A DNA stretch of 64,000 nucleotides from Morchella semilibera. Its lineage: Eukaryota; Ascomycota; Pezizomycetes; Pezizales; Morchellaceae. The translations under genes were made by a program, and so were the position numbers. Below the pieces are notes generated by a model. That model did not search any database, was not told where the DNA came from, and saw only the letters and a program-made list of their open reading frames with translations. Shown one piece after another: positions 12,490 through 25,105 of the stretch. Location of the stretch: assembly GCA_009192285.1 (NCBI GenBank), contig WBVU01000010.1:496001-560000 (forward strand). Reading direction: 5' to 3'. Numbering within the stretch: the first letter of the stretch is position 1; every line of letters starts with the position of its first letter.

Positions 12490-15400
12490 CGGGCGACAGG
12501 GAATATTTTTGTGGTGGAGGTGGGCGGAGGTGAGGGGGGGGGTGGGTTCGGGTCGTTGTCGTTGAGGGTCGTAACCTTTTCAAAAATTCCCGAATGAGGC
12601 TCTAGTTGGTTAGTGTGAGGTGCAACGCTACATAGGGCTTAAATCATGAGTGATCACTCGACATGTTTTATCAGATGGGAGGATGAGCGATATCGATAGT
12701 GATTGGATGGGAAATTACTGGAGTTTGATTCCCACGAAAATCTAGACCGCCTGAGTTGCCCCCCCCCCCCCCCACATGCCACAACCAAGCAATTCCTTCT
12801 AGTCCCTGAACTTCTACCACCAGCCCATTTCCATAAACCGCTCAACAACTTCCCTATCCTGTGCTTTTCCACAAAAGGGCCATTCCGTACGTACCTAGCA
12901 ATTGTGAATATACGCCATAGTAAGTTAAATCGGCCAAGTTGACGAATCCATTATGTTGTAGATGAATTGGGCAACAAACGTACTTGGCGCAATGAATCTA
13001 AACCAGACGCACCAAGACAAACACTGATCGAGAACGGGGGGCACTGAGCACGCGCAAAACATTGACAGGCTTATTATTGCGCTTCAACTCCCACCCGTCT
13101 CTAGGACAGGCTCTTGCGAGCGAGATCCTAAACATTTTAGTACTCACTTGGCCATCTCACTCCCCCCCACCCCCCATACCCCACAAAAAACACATCACCA
13201 TCCCAAACCTCGCTCCAAAAAGGAAAAAGAAAAGAAAAATAAAAAAAAGATAATCCGAAACAGAATCACAAAAACAACTTGACCCCCATCCGGCCGGAAA
13301 TCATTCCAAGCTTTCACCCGCGCCACAGCGAGGGCCGGGGTGGGGAAGGGGGTAAAAGTAGTCGAAGTGGGGAGGGGTCTGAGATCTGAGACAAGAGAGC
13401 CCGAGCACCTGGTTTCCCCTCTCCCCTTCCCTCCCGTAAATCGGATCCAGAGCCGATCACCGGCTAGCTTCTCAGGCTACATAGGAGTTAACTACATACA
13501 AACTCTGCTTGTCAAATCTCCGACGGCGTGAACGTGACCGTCGTGATACTAAAAAAAGATGTACACTGTTATCGAAGTTTTCTGTCAAGGTGCTTTAAAA
13601 TTTGAGAGAAATATCAAATTACCGAAGATGGCTTATTTAGTAAAGCTAGTTTTTCTAGACATTCTCAACCCTCTCTACATGTAGTCTGGTTGAGAGTTAC
13701 TAGCCGCGTTCTAATGCTGGAATACGGAGTCTACCGGAATTGAATACAGCTACAATATTGGTATTTCTTGGAAGATATTTCCCCGTGCTTGTCAGGTAAG
13801 CTAAGCCTGCAGCATAATACATTTCTGTATCCTTTGTGTTAGTTTCCAGCAGAGTAAATCAGTTCTTCTGCAGCTGATAGTGCAGTCCTCCTGTGCAACA
13901 TCCCTGGATGTTTGAGTGGACAGCGGGAGAATCCGCAGAGCCTCAGGCAGTAAGCGAGGAATGCCAAGAAAAAGAGCCGCACTTTAACTTAATATCTGAA
14001 TGCCTACTTCAACATCTAAGCTAGAAAAAGCTGGGTCCAGCACTTCAGAAAACTGCTCGGCAATTGCGAGATATAGATAGAAGGAAAGCGCAGCCTCAAC
14101 TCTTCACCACTTGAAATGTTGAATAATCCATTAAAGGGTATAGGTTGCAAGTGCAATAATGCAACTAGGTAGGCATAAGCTTCCACAAAAAACCTATTAT
14201 CAGCGCACTTTAAACGCCAGAGTCGCCTGAGGCCCCGCTAGTGAGCTAAGAGTGGTGAGATAGGTAGATTATATTCATTGATAGGTAAATTTGCAGGAAC
14301 AGGAAATGGTTTAGGGGAAAGGAGGGGGGGGGGAGGGGCTACCTACCCAGTACTATGCTTCAGCCTTAAAAAGGCCTAACATCGAGTATTCTTTCCCACA
14401 TTACCGCTTCCCTCAAATAAACCGACTGATCAAGTCAGACTCACCGCAAACGCACTTCCATAGAACTCCCAACCCTAGAACCCCTTGATCTTCCAGATCC
14501 TCCAGAACGGCAGAGGGAAGTTCTACGCAAGGCCAATACAAACCCTCCGGGAACTTTGATTCGCCCTCATGCTCATTTAAGATTCATTACCGATGAGGAT
14601 GATATCCCTGATATTTCAGCCTCGCCATCCAATACCCCCCTGTGTAACGCTTTTTTGCCTTACTGCACGTCAAAACCCCGTGACCAACCAAACAAAGCTC
14701 CATCTCGTGACATGAAACACCCGTCGTTGGAGAACCCCGGCTGTAAGCGCAACCAGTTCCATAAAAAAAAAGCTGTGTTACCTCAACCATAATTGTGTAG
14801 ATCTACAATATCATCATGCAGGTATAGGGGTTTTGCTTGCGAGAGCTACTTATCTGTCCCTGCTCTCGCCCACTATCACTTCTCTATTCCCGTGCCATAG
14901 CTTGCATCTGCAGGCAGTTGTGTATGAGGGGGAAAAGGAGGGGGATCCAGACCGCTATCATTCTAATGAAAACCAAAGACATCGTGAAGAGTATCCCCTG
15001 ACGATTTGATCGGAAGCGGGGAATCGGTATGTATGAGGGAGGCTCTTTTCAACATTTTTTATTTGGTGGTTCGATGGGGGAGAATAAATGAGCGTGTCTG
15101 ATGGTGAATGGTGAATGGATGTGAAGTGCATTGCTAGCTGGCAAATCATAAACCCCACATTATATTGATATCGATCGAGGGACGGAAAAAAAAATAATAA
15201 TGAATCTGTCCTCTACCCCGCTTGGCCGCAAGCGTTTCGTCAAAGCTTCCTTTACGGCATTCGCGCGCATCTAAACCTACCCCTCTCCGCACGATTCCCT
15301 CCCCCGTCACGATATTTTTTTCTGGTGTTTTTTTTTTTTTCCCACATGCAGCAAGATCGCGGACTGGACAGTTGGACTTTTGATATCGAATCGGAGGGGC

Positions 15401-15839
15401 GTCATTTTTCGACGATGCATCCAGTAAACCCAAAGAACTCTTCTGGTATGCAGCGGTAAAATCTATGAGTAAAACAACAAAGGGAAACAAATCGAGGGAG
15501 CGTAAATCCCCAAGGATATAGCAGGAGATTAAACTGAACAAAAAAGTTGAACGAACTGATCCATGAAATTTTTGAGCGCAAAAAAAATAGGTAACCTTTA
15601 TAATAGAGTGAAAAAAAAAAAAAAAAAGAACAAGAAAATATAGGAAAACATTCCCTAGTCATGAAAATAAGATGGTAACCTCCAAAGTAACTGGTTAAGA
15701 TCACCACCGCTCGTATACACAGACAAAGACACACCGACCGTCTCCTTCAAGCACACACTTATAATCCCCCCATATACCAAGTACACTAATGATAAATTGC
15801 TCGAAAAAACCCAGCCCCACAACGTACCCCTGAAGACTT
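12490..15839. other. Gap between GUF1 and chitin synthase
   Basis: No gene supported. The first part is the GUF1 promoter side and includes ATCACTCG at 12653 and a C-run at about 12762. A TACATGTA lies at 13676. The stretch 15150-15839 is T/A-rich with several open frames rich in Phe/Leu on the minus strand, and is most likely the 3' untranslated region of the chitin synthase gene. The small open frame at 14556-14792 has no recognisable domain. Confidence 0.6.
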
Positions 15840-18806
15840 TTAACGTCTCGCGAAACAGCAAAGAATGGAAGCTCTTCCAAGGAAGTAACAGCATCCCAAG
15901 AAACGAACCAAAGACAAAGCGGCAGTAGCCCAGAGCAAAGCCTGGAAATACTTGGCAGTTCTCTTGGAGGCAACGTTTGCTTGCTAAATCATGAAGTTAG
16001 CAACTATAAAATCCACAAATATTTGAAGAATAGACTTACTGAGAAACCAAACTGATCGAAAGTATCTGAAGTGATGACAGCAGCAAGACCAGCGTTCATG
16101 AAGATCCACGCGGTAACAAGTCTAGTACGGAAAGACTTATAGGAATCGTCAAGGGTCTTCTTCTCGTCCTCAACAACAGGAACAAAGGGCGACAGAGCAC
16201 GCTTGACAGTGACTTCGAATGCTTGATCGATATCTGCCTGTGGCTTGTCGGGCTCTTCAATAACCTTGGCTTTACCGTCTTCTGCTACTTTAGTGACAAC
16301 GGATGGCAACACTTCAGCCTTGTCAGAACCCTTGGTACCCCAGGTAACATCGTGCCAATTGCTGAAAGCATAGACGTTGAGAATGTTGATGTATGAGGAA
16401 ACTGTCAGGAGGTACTGAGGGAAACTGTGAATCATGTGCCATGGATCAAGGTACATGATCGACGCAACGAAGTACAGACCGAAAGTGGCAGCAAGAGCGA
16501 TAATGATAAGACCAGTGTTGGAGCTAAAGAACTTGCTGATAAATTCGCTGACGCTGTCCGCCTGGAGTTCCGTAAAACCAGCTTTTCCGGTAAACGCTTT
16601 TACTACAAGGTAGAACGACAAGATGATGATGTAGAACTGAATGAGACCGAAGACGACGAATGAGACGATGTAAGTAAATTTCGAACCCTTAGGTCTGTTA
16701 CCCAAGGCAAGAATGAACTGCAGCAGAAGGAAGGCAAGGTAGGTATATTTGATGATCGTGTTGAAAATCGGAGTGGCTTCACCGAAAGGCCATGGCGATC
16801 TTCCGTTTGCTGCTCTTTCCGATTCACTTGGGTCACCGACAAGGTCCATGATAACAGTTGTTGTAAGCCAGAAGTTCGCCAAACCAAACCAAGACATGAT
16901 GACCGAGAAGATGTTGTAGAGAAGCTGTACGTGGAAGAAGATCATACGGATGATGTTGTGACTACTGGCGTACATTCTCCCGAAGTGCATCAGGGAGTAC
17001 ACACTGGCAGCGAACGAACCGTTAAGCCAACGACGACGTTGCGAGATAAACTCAGGCGCACTTTCTGGCACATCGGTTTCGGCCTTTGAAGTCTTGACAT
17101 AGGTAAGATGCCACTTCGATCCAGCCTTGGCCACCAACTCGAAACACAAAATACGATCCTCGGCCAAGAACATGTTCTTCTTGAAAATGTTCATTCCCTC
17201 AATACCCTTCTTTCCGAGACGAGCTGATAGGGTGTGGTCTCCGTGGAAGTACTGCTCCAGCGGGCGACCCATAATAGCACGGAATCTGTACGCAGAGAAA
17301 GCACCAGGCTGTTTTATGTCAATTTCTACGCTTTAAGCTAAATTCTGGAAACGAGAAAACTTACCAACACGGAGACATATCCAAAAGCAGCCTCCAAAGG
17401 TTTATCCAGAATATTTGAGATCTTGTACTCAAAGTTCTGGGTAGCAACCAACGGGTTCAACAAGTTCTTTCCTCCCTTACCCAACATAGCGTGGATCTCA
17501 CCACAAGCACCACCCAAGTCCTTGTCGTTATAGAAAGCTTCCCAAAGAGCAAGGATAGACTTTGCTCCGGGCTTGGTACCAGCATCCAACAACACACACA
17601 CCTCGGGATTCAAAAGACGGCCGAAGGCGTTGAATAGCCATCTGTGGGAGTTAATCTTCTTGGAGTTCTTCTGTTTAAGACAGAACATCATCTGCACTGG
17701 CGGGAAACAGGATGGATCATCATCACGAGGCCGGATGAGCTGCTGGGAAGCAGTTACAGAAAGCTGTGTGGTGTACTCGAACTGTTACTTGGTCAGCAGA
17801 CGACTCACATGCAACCAATCGGAATACGGGGGGGGGGATCGTACAATGTGAGCGGTAGTCTCCTTTCCGTCGACATCCTTCTTCATGACACCGTCCTGGA
17901 AGATACCGATTGTCGCAAGGACGTCAAGAGTGTCTTTGTCGCAAGGGTCAATACCGTCGAAGACGAGACAGACAACAATCTTCTGCCAAGCCGGACCGCC
18001 CTTGTTCCAGAACTCTGACTTCTTGAGGTTCACAATATCACGAATGTTTTGCATAACACCGTGAAGGGTACGCGCTGTCAGAACCTTGTCTTCGTTATAG
18101 TAGGTGATGGCAATGAGCAATTCAGTGTGCCTGTTGTACATAGCAGGTCGTAGATTGTACCCATTTCTCAGAGTGAAATCATCGGGATCACAGGTTGCAG
18201 CGGTATCTAGATAATGTTTTAGCCACGTTTTCGCTCCTTTTCTCATCGCAGCTAGTTTGGCCAAAACTTACATCGCATGTGAGTGAATTCCTCACTGCCA
18301 CCCTCAACATCCGGCTGCCTGTATTTGGCCTGAACTGCGTTCTGAATAGCAGATGGCACTGGGTAGTCGATGGCCAAGACCTGACCTTGTTGAAGCTTAA
18401 TTTTCCTGGTAGCATAACGTCTCATACCCGTAGGAGCCTGTCTCTGGCGCCAGGCTTCCGTAGATGAAGTATCAGACCTAGCATATGGACTAGGCGCACG
18501 ATTGTTGAAGTTAACATTGGGATCGGAACCCTCGGCACCCGCTGCTGGAGGACCAGCATAGCTCTCAGATAGTGAGTATCCAGTGTTTGGTCGCTGTGAA
18601 CCGCCTGGTGTTGTCGAGCGGCTCATCGGGTCGTCAAAAGGGGCTTGGAAAGGACCCCCAGCTTGTCCGGTGTTAAGGGGAACTCTTTCTTGATCATCAT
18701 CCGAGTCGTAGTCTCGGGGAGGAGGCATATGATATGTGGATGGGGGATATTGTTGAAGATTGTGGCCATCATCATGACCACCGGGATTACCACCTTGATA
18801 AGACAT
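15840..18806 (-). CDS. chsB: Class III chitin synthase
   Basis: Five exons: 18806-18272, 18206-17845, 17781-17365, 17308-16040 and 15983-15840, giving 908 residues, the normal size for class III enzymes. Introns are 56-65 bp. The product polymerises UDP-GlcNAc into chitin at the plasma membrane, mainly at growing tips. The N-terminal 150 residues are hydrophilic and Pro/Gly/Ser-rich. The conserved block [19 protein letters not shown] follows, then the GT2 catalytic core with LLDAGTKPG, the EDRIL motif near 488 and the product-binding QRRRW near 528-532. A multi-span membrane region fills the C-terminal part and ends in [15 protein letters not shown] and AITYYNEDK are the class III forms as I recall them; class I/II enzymes differ here. 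The last short exon is required to finish the terminal membrane segment. All catalytic motifs are intact. Confidence 0.95.
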
Positions 18807-21800
18807 TTTGTGGGATTGTTACCTCTACAAAAGAGATGTAAGGAGTAGTTGATGCTTTTTTATCTTCTCACTTGTATTCCGTTTAGATGGAATCAATGGC
18901 GGGTTGATGAAGGGGATAAAGAAGAAGAAAGTTTAGAAGGGGGTAGAAATCAGATAAAGGGGGTTGGTTTAAGAGGAAGTTGAACGTGTATCTTTCAAAG
19001 AGTAATGAATGCTAGAATGCAGGCAAAATTCAGCCCTTATGGACTGTATGTTTGCTACTTGGGAGGAGTAAACCACAAGAAAGAGAGATTGGGGGGGAGG
19101 AGGGGGGGGGTGTGGTTGATGAAACTGAAGTGAGAAGAAGTGGGTTGAAGCAAAGGAAAGAAGGGAAGAGGCGGAGAAGGGGACGAGGGCGAGCAGTTGT
19201 TAAAAAGAAATGAATGAGAGGGTCTGTAGGCACCTCTCGTAACGTGAAGGGGTGAAACAGACTGCGGGCCTGCACACTGCTGCACTTGCCTCGAGCTGGC
19301 TCGCCGCAATACCTTACATACATGCTGCACATACAAACTACGGACACCACCCTGACCCTTTTTTCTGAATTTTTTTTATTTTATTTTTTTTTTCTCCTCC
19401 CTCCCACCTCTGGACGATAATATGGGGCCGCCCTGTGTTCTGGTTGGCTTGTCCCCGCCAGCAATTGAGTGGTAGCTGACGCCCGCTACCCATTTGGGTT
19501 TAGTACACTGCTCCCTCTTCTACGCGCGTGCAGTAGCCTTCCAGAACAGTGCTCCCAGCGTTGTGGCTGCAAATGATCCCTGAAAGTCTTATTCAGGGGG
19601 GGAGGGGGAGGTTTAGTGGGGTGTGCTTGGGCTGCTTTCACCACTCCCCACCCCCCTTCCCTTCCCTTGTGGCACGGTGGCAGTGAGGGAGGCAGAGAAT
19701 GTGGGAGTGTTCAACAGTGCACTCTTGTAATAGCTTGTAGGAAAAGTGAAATGTGGGTTATGGGCAGGGTCTAGTATATTGCGCGCACCCCACGCGAGAC
19801 AGCTTCTTTTTAGTGAGTAGAGAGAGACCTCTCCATCTTACGGTGAAGAACGAACCAAATGATTCTATTAATAGAACCCTACAACTTACATTTCGCGCCA
19901 CAGCTCGGCCATCGACTCTGCTGCTGCTGCAGGCAGAGCGTTAATGAATCGGTTTCCGACTGGTTGCCAAGAAAAAAAACCCGCTTTTTGATGTTGAATC
20001 CCTCTCGTCTCAGCCGCACTTCGCCTGTCTACGCCAGTGGACGCTAGTAAGTAACACAGTAACCCGGAGAATCTCGACCCCTAGCCCCATCGGTGGATGT
20101 CAGATAGGTATTTTCTACCCCGAAATATGTTTGTACTACTACTCTATGTCCCCATGCTCAAGGCAAAAGAGCTTAAAAAAACCTCTACCGAAAGGCACAA
20201 AAAACATCATCAAAAAGCGTAAAGGATCGAGTGAAGCTTTAAAGCTTTGTGGCGTGAAGTTTTCCTGTGGGGAAGTACATGTAGTGATACCCGCCCATGA
20301 TGACCACGGCAGCCCCCACCTAAGAATGTACTACATATAACTAAAAAGTATGAGATACAAGTTCTAAAGGCACAGTAACTACATGTTACATACACATATA
20401 TTTACCTGCTACATACATACATGAATTCCTGTTCCTGTAGCTCAGCCTTACCCTCACCTGCTCTCGATAAGATCGGATATAGTTCGGGGGGGTTGCCAGA
20501 TCACCTCAGCTTCTCGTGCCACGGTCTCCTACATACATATATCTACGGCTCATCCTCAGCCTCCCCCCACCGTATGGATATTTTGGAACTGTTTCTCTTC
20601 AAAATGGCTAGCAAGGCCCCAGTCGATATCCATTCTTGGTATGGGGTATGGAAGGGAGCAACAGACCTCATGGATTCATGGCATGCACTTCTCGGTTCAT
20701 TGACTGAGGTCAGTCACTTCTGGGAGAGCATACATACCGAATTCCCGTTACACCCCCCCCCCCCCACTCATACTTATCATCCGTGGATAATGCCCTTTGA
20801 CAAAGAAAAACTCTCCCCCTCCTCCTCCTCCGCATTAACTCTAACTTTATTTCCCCCTTCTCTTTTCGGTATTGGTAATACAGTTCTTGGCTCATTTGCG
20901 ATTATTCGCTGGATACGCGGAACTGTCCTGTTCCAACTGCATGTTGTCAAGACCCCGCAGCTCGCGCCAGGCAGCTTAGAGTTCACCCCGCAGGCGACAG
21001 CTGCTCGTCTGACGCTACAAGTTTATCCCACCAAATTAATCAAAATCTCACTATATAGCTTTTATCTCGATTTACGGATTACCTTGGTGGGCGCGATCAA
21101 AAAGCAGTTACTCCCTTGCAAAATAGAGTAATGGCTTTTGATACATAAAACAGCCTCTTAGCTAAACGCCCTCCCTATCCGAAGGTGCTTGTTTCTTTGT
21201 TTGTTCAGCTATTGAATCTGACTGTCCAGCCCTAGCTTTAAACAACCCTCAGCTGAAGATCCTACCAAGCAGAACTCGGTTAGAGCTAAGCGAGAAACAG
21301 TCAGCCTTATCATCACACCATCACCATCTCTATAAAGGTACATCTACCGCAGCATCGTGAACTGGGTATTTCAGGTGAGATAAAATGCTAAGCTTTCCAA
21401 GCAAACTATGGTCATGGCACAAAAGAAATCCCTCTTACTCTAACCCAGTAAGTAGACTTGCATCGATAAGGCTGAAATCGAAACTTACTTTCCGACACCA
21501 TGGTGCAGAGAGAGGAGAGAAAAAACAATCCCACCTATCGTTTGCCCGTATGTATGTAACCTAACTTTGTTTCGCGCTGCTCTGCGCCATTTTGGTCCGC
21601 ACTATCTGCCGTTAGTAATCCGATCCATAATCGCGCCAGCCAGGTTAGTGCAGCAGCAGGCAGCAGCAAGCAAGCAAGCAAACAAGCAAGTCCTCACGCA
21701 CGTTCCTTAAAGAGTAGCCCTAACCCATGCGTTGGCAGTAACGCTGTAGGTAAGCGCAGCCTACATGCCGACTACATTCCAGCACCTGGTAACTACATGT

Positions 21801-24800
21801 ACGCTACATGGGTACATGTAGAGTACAATACCTCGAGTGACACTCTATGAACCTCTCCATCGCAGCAACTCAAGAGCGACTGACGTTAAATTTGAGCCTC
21901 ACGGATCCCCTCCGCTGCGTACCGAGACATTTGAAGTCTTATTTCATTTTAAGCCTCACTTTGACTCAGATCTCGACCCCCCTCACCCTCACCCACTGCT
22001 AACTAAAAGTCCAGCTACGGGAGTAAGCGGGCCGTACCAAGGGGCTCAGATTACATAACCCAATATATAGAATTTGGAGGTTCACCTCCTTTATTTTCCC
22101 CCTTGCGGCCCGAGAGCAGCAAAGGCGACTCCAACGCCGATATTAACTCTTACACGGACCCCCCCGGCACCGACTCGGTAATCCCCGTTCAGGAGTTAGC
22201 CCCGGCAGTCAACCGTTGGCAGAGGGGTACAGATGTAAGTAAATTGATCTCGATGGATTCGGTTATGTCTGTGGGTTCGTTTAATGGCGTAAGTGGCAAG
22301 TGAGAAGCGTGAGGGTGATTCAGGGGAACTCGTTGTTTTGGGCAGAGGCTGTGGGAAGAAACAAAAAGGAGCAGCTGCCTGCTAGTAAAGTGAATCGCGA
22401 AGGGGTTTGCATCTGGGACCTCGATTCAATGAGATTACATGTAGTATTGGATGTTTGGGGAGGTGGGTGCCCCAATCTAAAGTGGGTTTCGATGATTGGA
22501 TTCTTGGTTCCTGGCGGCTGTTAGGCCGTTATCAGATAAGGTGCTGGACCCCTGGGAGGCGTTACAGATAAATCCCTGTCGGTGATGTGCAACGGTATTT
22601 TTGAAAGCTTACTGGATGGTGCCTGACATTACCAAACAAACTATTGCAAAATCTTCATTGCCGATTACTTAGTAAGTGTTTGAATATATGTGAAAGCCTC
22701 AACCACATGTGTTGATCTCTACGAGTGATACCTGGTGATTGATACCCGAAGCTTGGTCTCTAGGGGATTTTTTTCTATCTTGGTATACGACCAGGCGGAA
22801 TAAATGCATGAGGTAAAGCGGCTCGGGGATGAGATTTAATTCTCGTCTAAGGATGGGGCGTTTTTTGGAGTATTGTGAGTCGTCGTGGAGTACGTTGAGT
22901 GAGAACAGGTTTTCTCCGCATTAATCGATGTAATGTACTCGCAGAAAATTCACCCCCTATCAATTGTGCTAAGATTTAATTCTATAAGGCGTCCTTATAT
23001 CGTGGATGAATTGCTATATAATCATTCTCGAAGGGAAGAACTTCCCAAATCCGAACCTTTTTCTATACTGTTATCTCCAAATATAGTGACTATAGGTCCT
23101 GGTTAATTAAGTTACATTGTATTTATTAAAAGTCCTCCCCCTGCCCCCGAAAGAAAATGAAGAAATACATGTTGCCTGTGATTGTATTCATAGAATACCA
23201 CTCGTTTATATTAGTCACTAGCACTCCACCTCAGATTGTTTTAGCACTACACCTCAGATGTGGCATATTCGACCAATATAAGTTTTTAGAATTAATAATT
23301 TATCTAATATAACGCAGCCTAAAAACTGTATTTCAGTATTTATACTAGCACAAGGACTTATATCCAGTGCTTATACTACAGCTGGCAACACCACTTTCGA
23401 CACATTTACCACCATAAAAGAACGCGTATAATGAAAGCCCTTGACGTTAGTAATAAGTTGGGTCCGATACCTCGTTTATACATGTAGTCAACGTGATTGG
23501 ATCTAGCCGTTTGCGTGTTCGTGCCATTTGTGGCCATTGAGCTAGACGACTATGTAGCTTCACGGGGGAATGGCGAAGTGATGTGGGGGTTGGTCGACTA
23601 CCTCTTTTGGTTCTCATAAAAAAAATCTTGGGACTGACCATACCTCGGCCACGGCAAGAGATTCATCATTTGATATACAACAGTGACGTATAAATACATT
23701 GCGAGATGCATTTATAGATGAGTTATACAAAGCTCGGATTTTTGGTGTCTATATATGATACTACTTACATGTATGTAATGCATTTCTCGCCGTACTGGTA
23801 GAGTAACAGAGCTACATGTAGTAGTACATACAGTACAAAAAAGGGGATGTAATAGATACCATAGCGATACGGTATCGTGGAGAGCTTCCGGATTAAATCG
23901 GAATTTCGGCCATTATACCATAGCAATGCTGTAGCAATACCAGAGTGTCATGGTATTCTGACAGATAAGGCACTAGATTGGTACTGTATACTACGGGCTC
24001 TCAGTTAGGCCGAGCGCTGTTAATCCTTTAGACAGCTCTGTTGGATTACATGTACTTATAAAATCTAAGGCTAGCCTTACATCTCTTCTTCTAATTTATG
24101 CTGGTGGAAAGTTGTTTCTAGCTTTGACCCAACTGAAAACCGCTTTCGTTTAATAAATGGCTTAATAACAACAAGTTTAAACCGTTCGTCTTGGTATTCG
24201 ACTCACCAGCTTTATAAGATTTCCTTCCTCCTACGCCTTTCTTTCCTTGAGTAACAGGCAGCTTCTGGCAGGAGTGTCAGAATCTGCCTAGAGTTCCAGA
24301 AGGGTCCTTTTTTGCGTCAAGCCATCTTGACTATACATATTATCATCACTCTTCACTTCTTACGGAGGAGTCAAAACCTAGTGACCAAGTGAGACATTTT
24401 TTTAAGTCTCTGTCGCCCTTGCTTTTGGAGGAGGATTGGTCAGTCACAGGCTGGATACAATTAATGGTGTAAACAAAAAAAAAGGGATCGGTCAGTCACT
24501 GTGCGCAGTCCGAGTGATCGTGGGTGATTCCATCCCCTCCTACTCACCCTTTCCTACCAAGTCCTCTCGTATATACTGATGTCATGGCATTATCCAGGTG
24601 ACCAGAGGGCTGGGTAGAACTAAGATCATGCAGTAACTAAGTAGATATTGACCTGGGGATGGCTACGAGCGGCTACCTTCGAGAACCAAGGGCCTAGGGG
24701 TTGTTTTGCACGATAAAAGTATGAGGTAAGTGGACATGAGTTAGACAGCTTAGCGAATATATTTCAAGAGGCACGTTGGCCTAAACTCTCCTAGCCAGCA

Positions 24801-25105
24801 CAACATTGTAAAAACATTATACGCTCAGATTACTCCATTTCATCGCATATCGTTGCATCAAGCAAACATTGACAGACAAAGAAAACAAACATCCGACCCA
24901 TGAAGCACACACAGCTACATTATGCATAATAATGTTGGTAAAGGAAAGCACATTACTATAACTGGAAGTCAAAGAAAATAGGATTTCCCGCCTATTTGCT
25001 CATCACAACGTCCAGGAATTAGATCAGAAGGGAAAAGAAATATAGAAAAGAAAATCGAAAATGTATGCGGTGGAAAATGCACTAGGAAATTACCCTCCAA
25101 AGGGT
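18807..25105. other. 6.3 kb gene-poor gap
   Basis: No gene I can support. 18807-19350 reads CT-rich on the minus strand and is likely the chitin synthase leader and promoter. A 236-codon open frame at 20421-21131 is Ser/Pro/Leu-rich with no domain. The rest is AT-leaning with eight TACATGTA copies (20276 to 24047), ATCACTCG reversed at 22732 and 24511, a GCAAGCAAGCAA run at about 21667, and a 23-bp imperfect tandem duplication at 23219-23264 built on TAGCACT-CACCTCAGAT. Confidence 0.6.

Noticed and set aside
15146-15734. Two overlapping minus-strand open frames of 110 to 131 codons after the chitin synthase stop
   Set aside because: Phe/Leu/Lys-rich translations of T- and A-runs; better explained as 3' untranslated sequence.
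20421-21131. 236-codon open frame
   Set aside because: It is rich in Ser, Pro and Leu, spans C-runs and TCC tracts, has no domain and no good start context. It is most likely a chance open frame, though a lineage-specific gene cannot be excluded.
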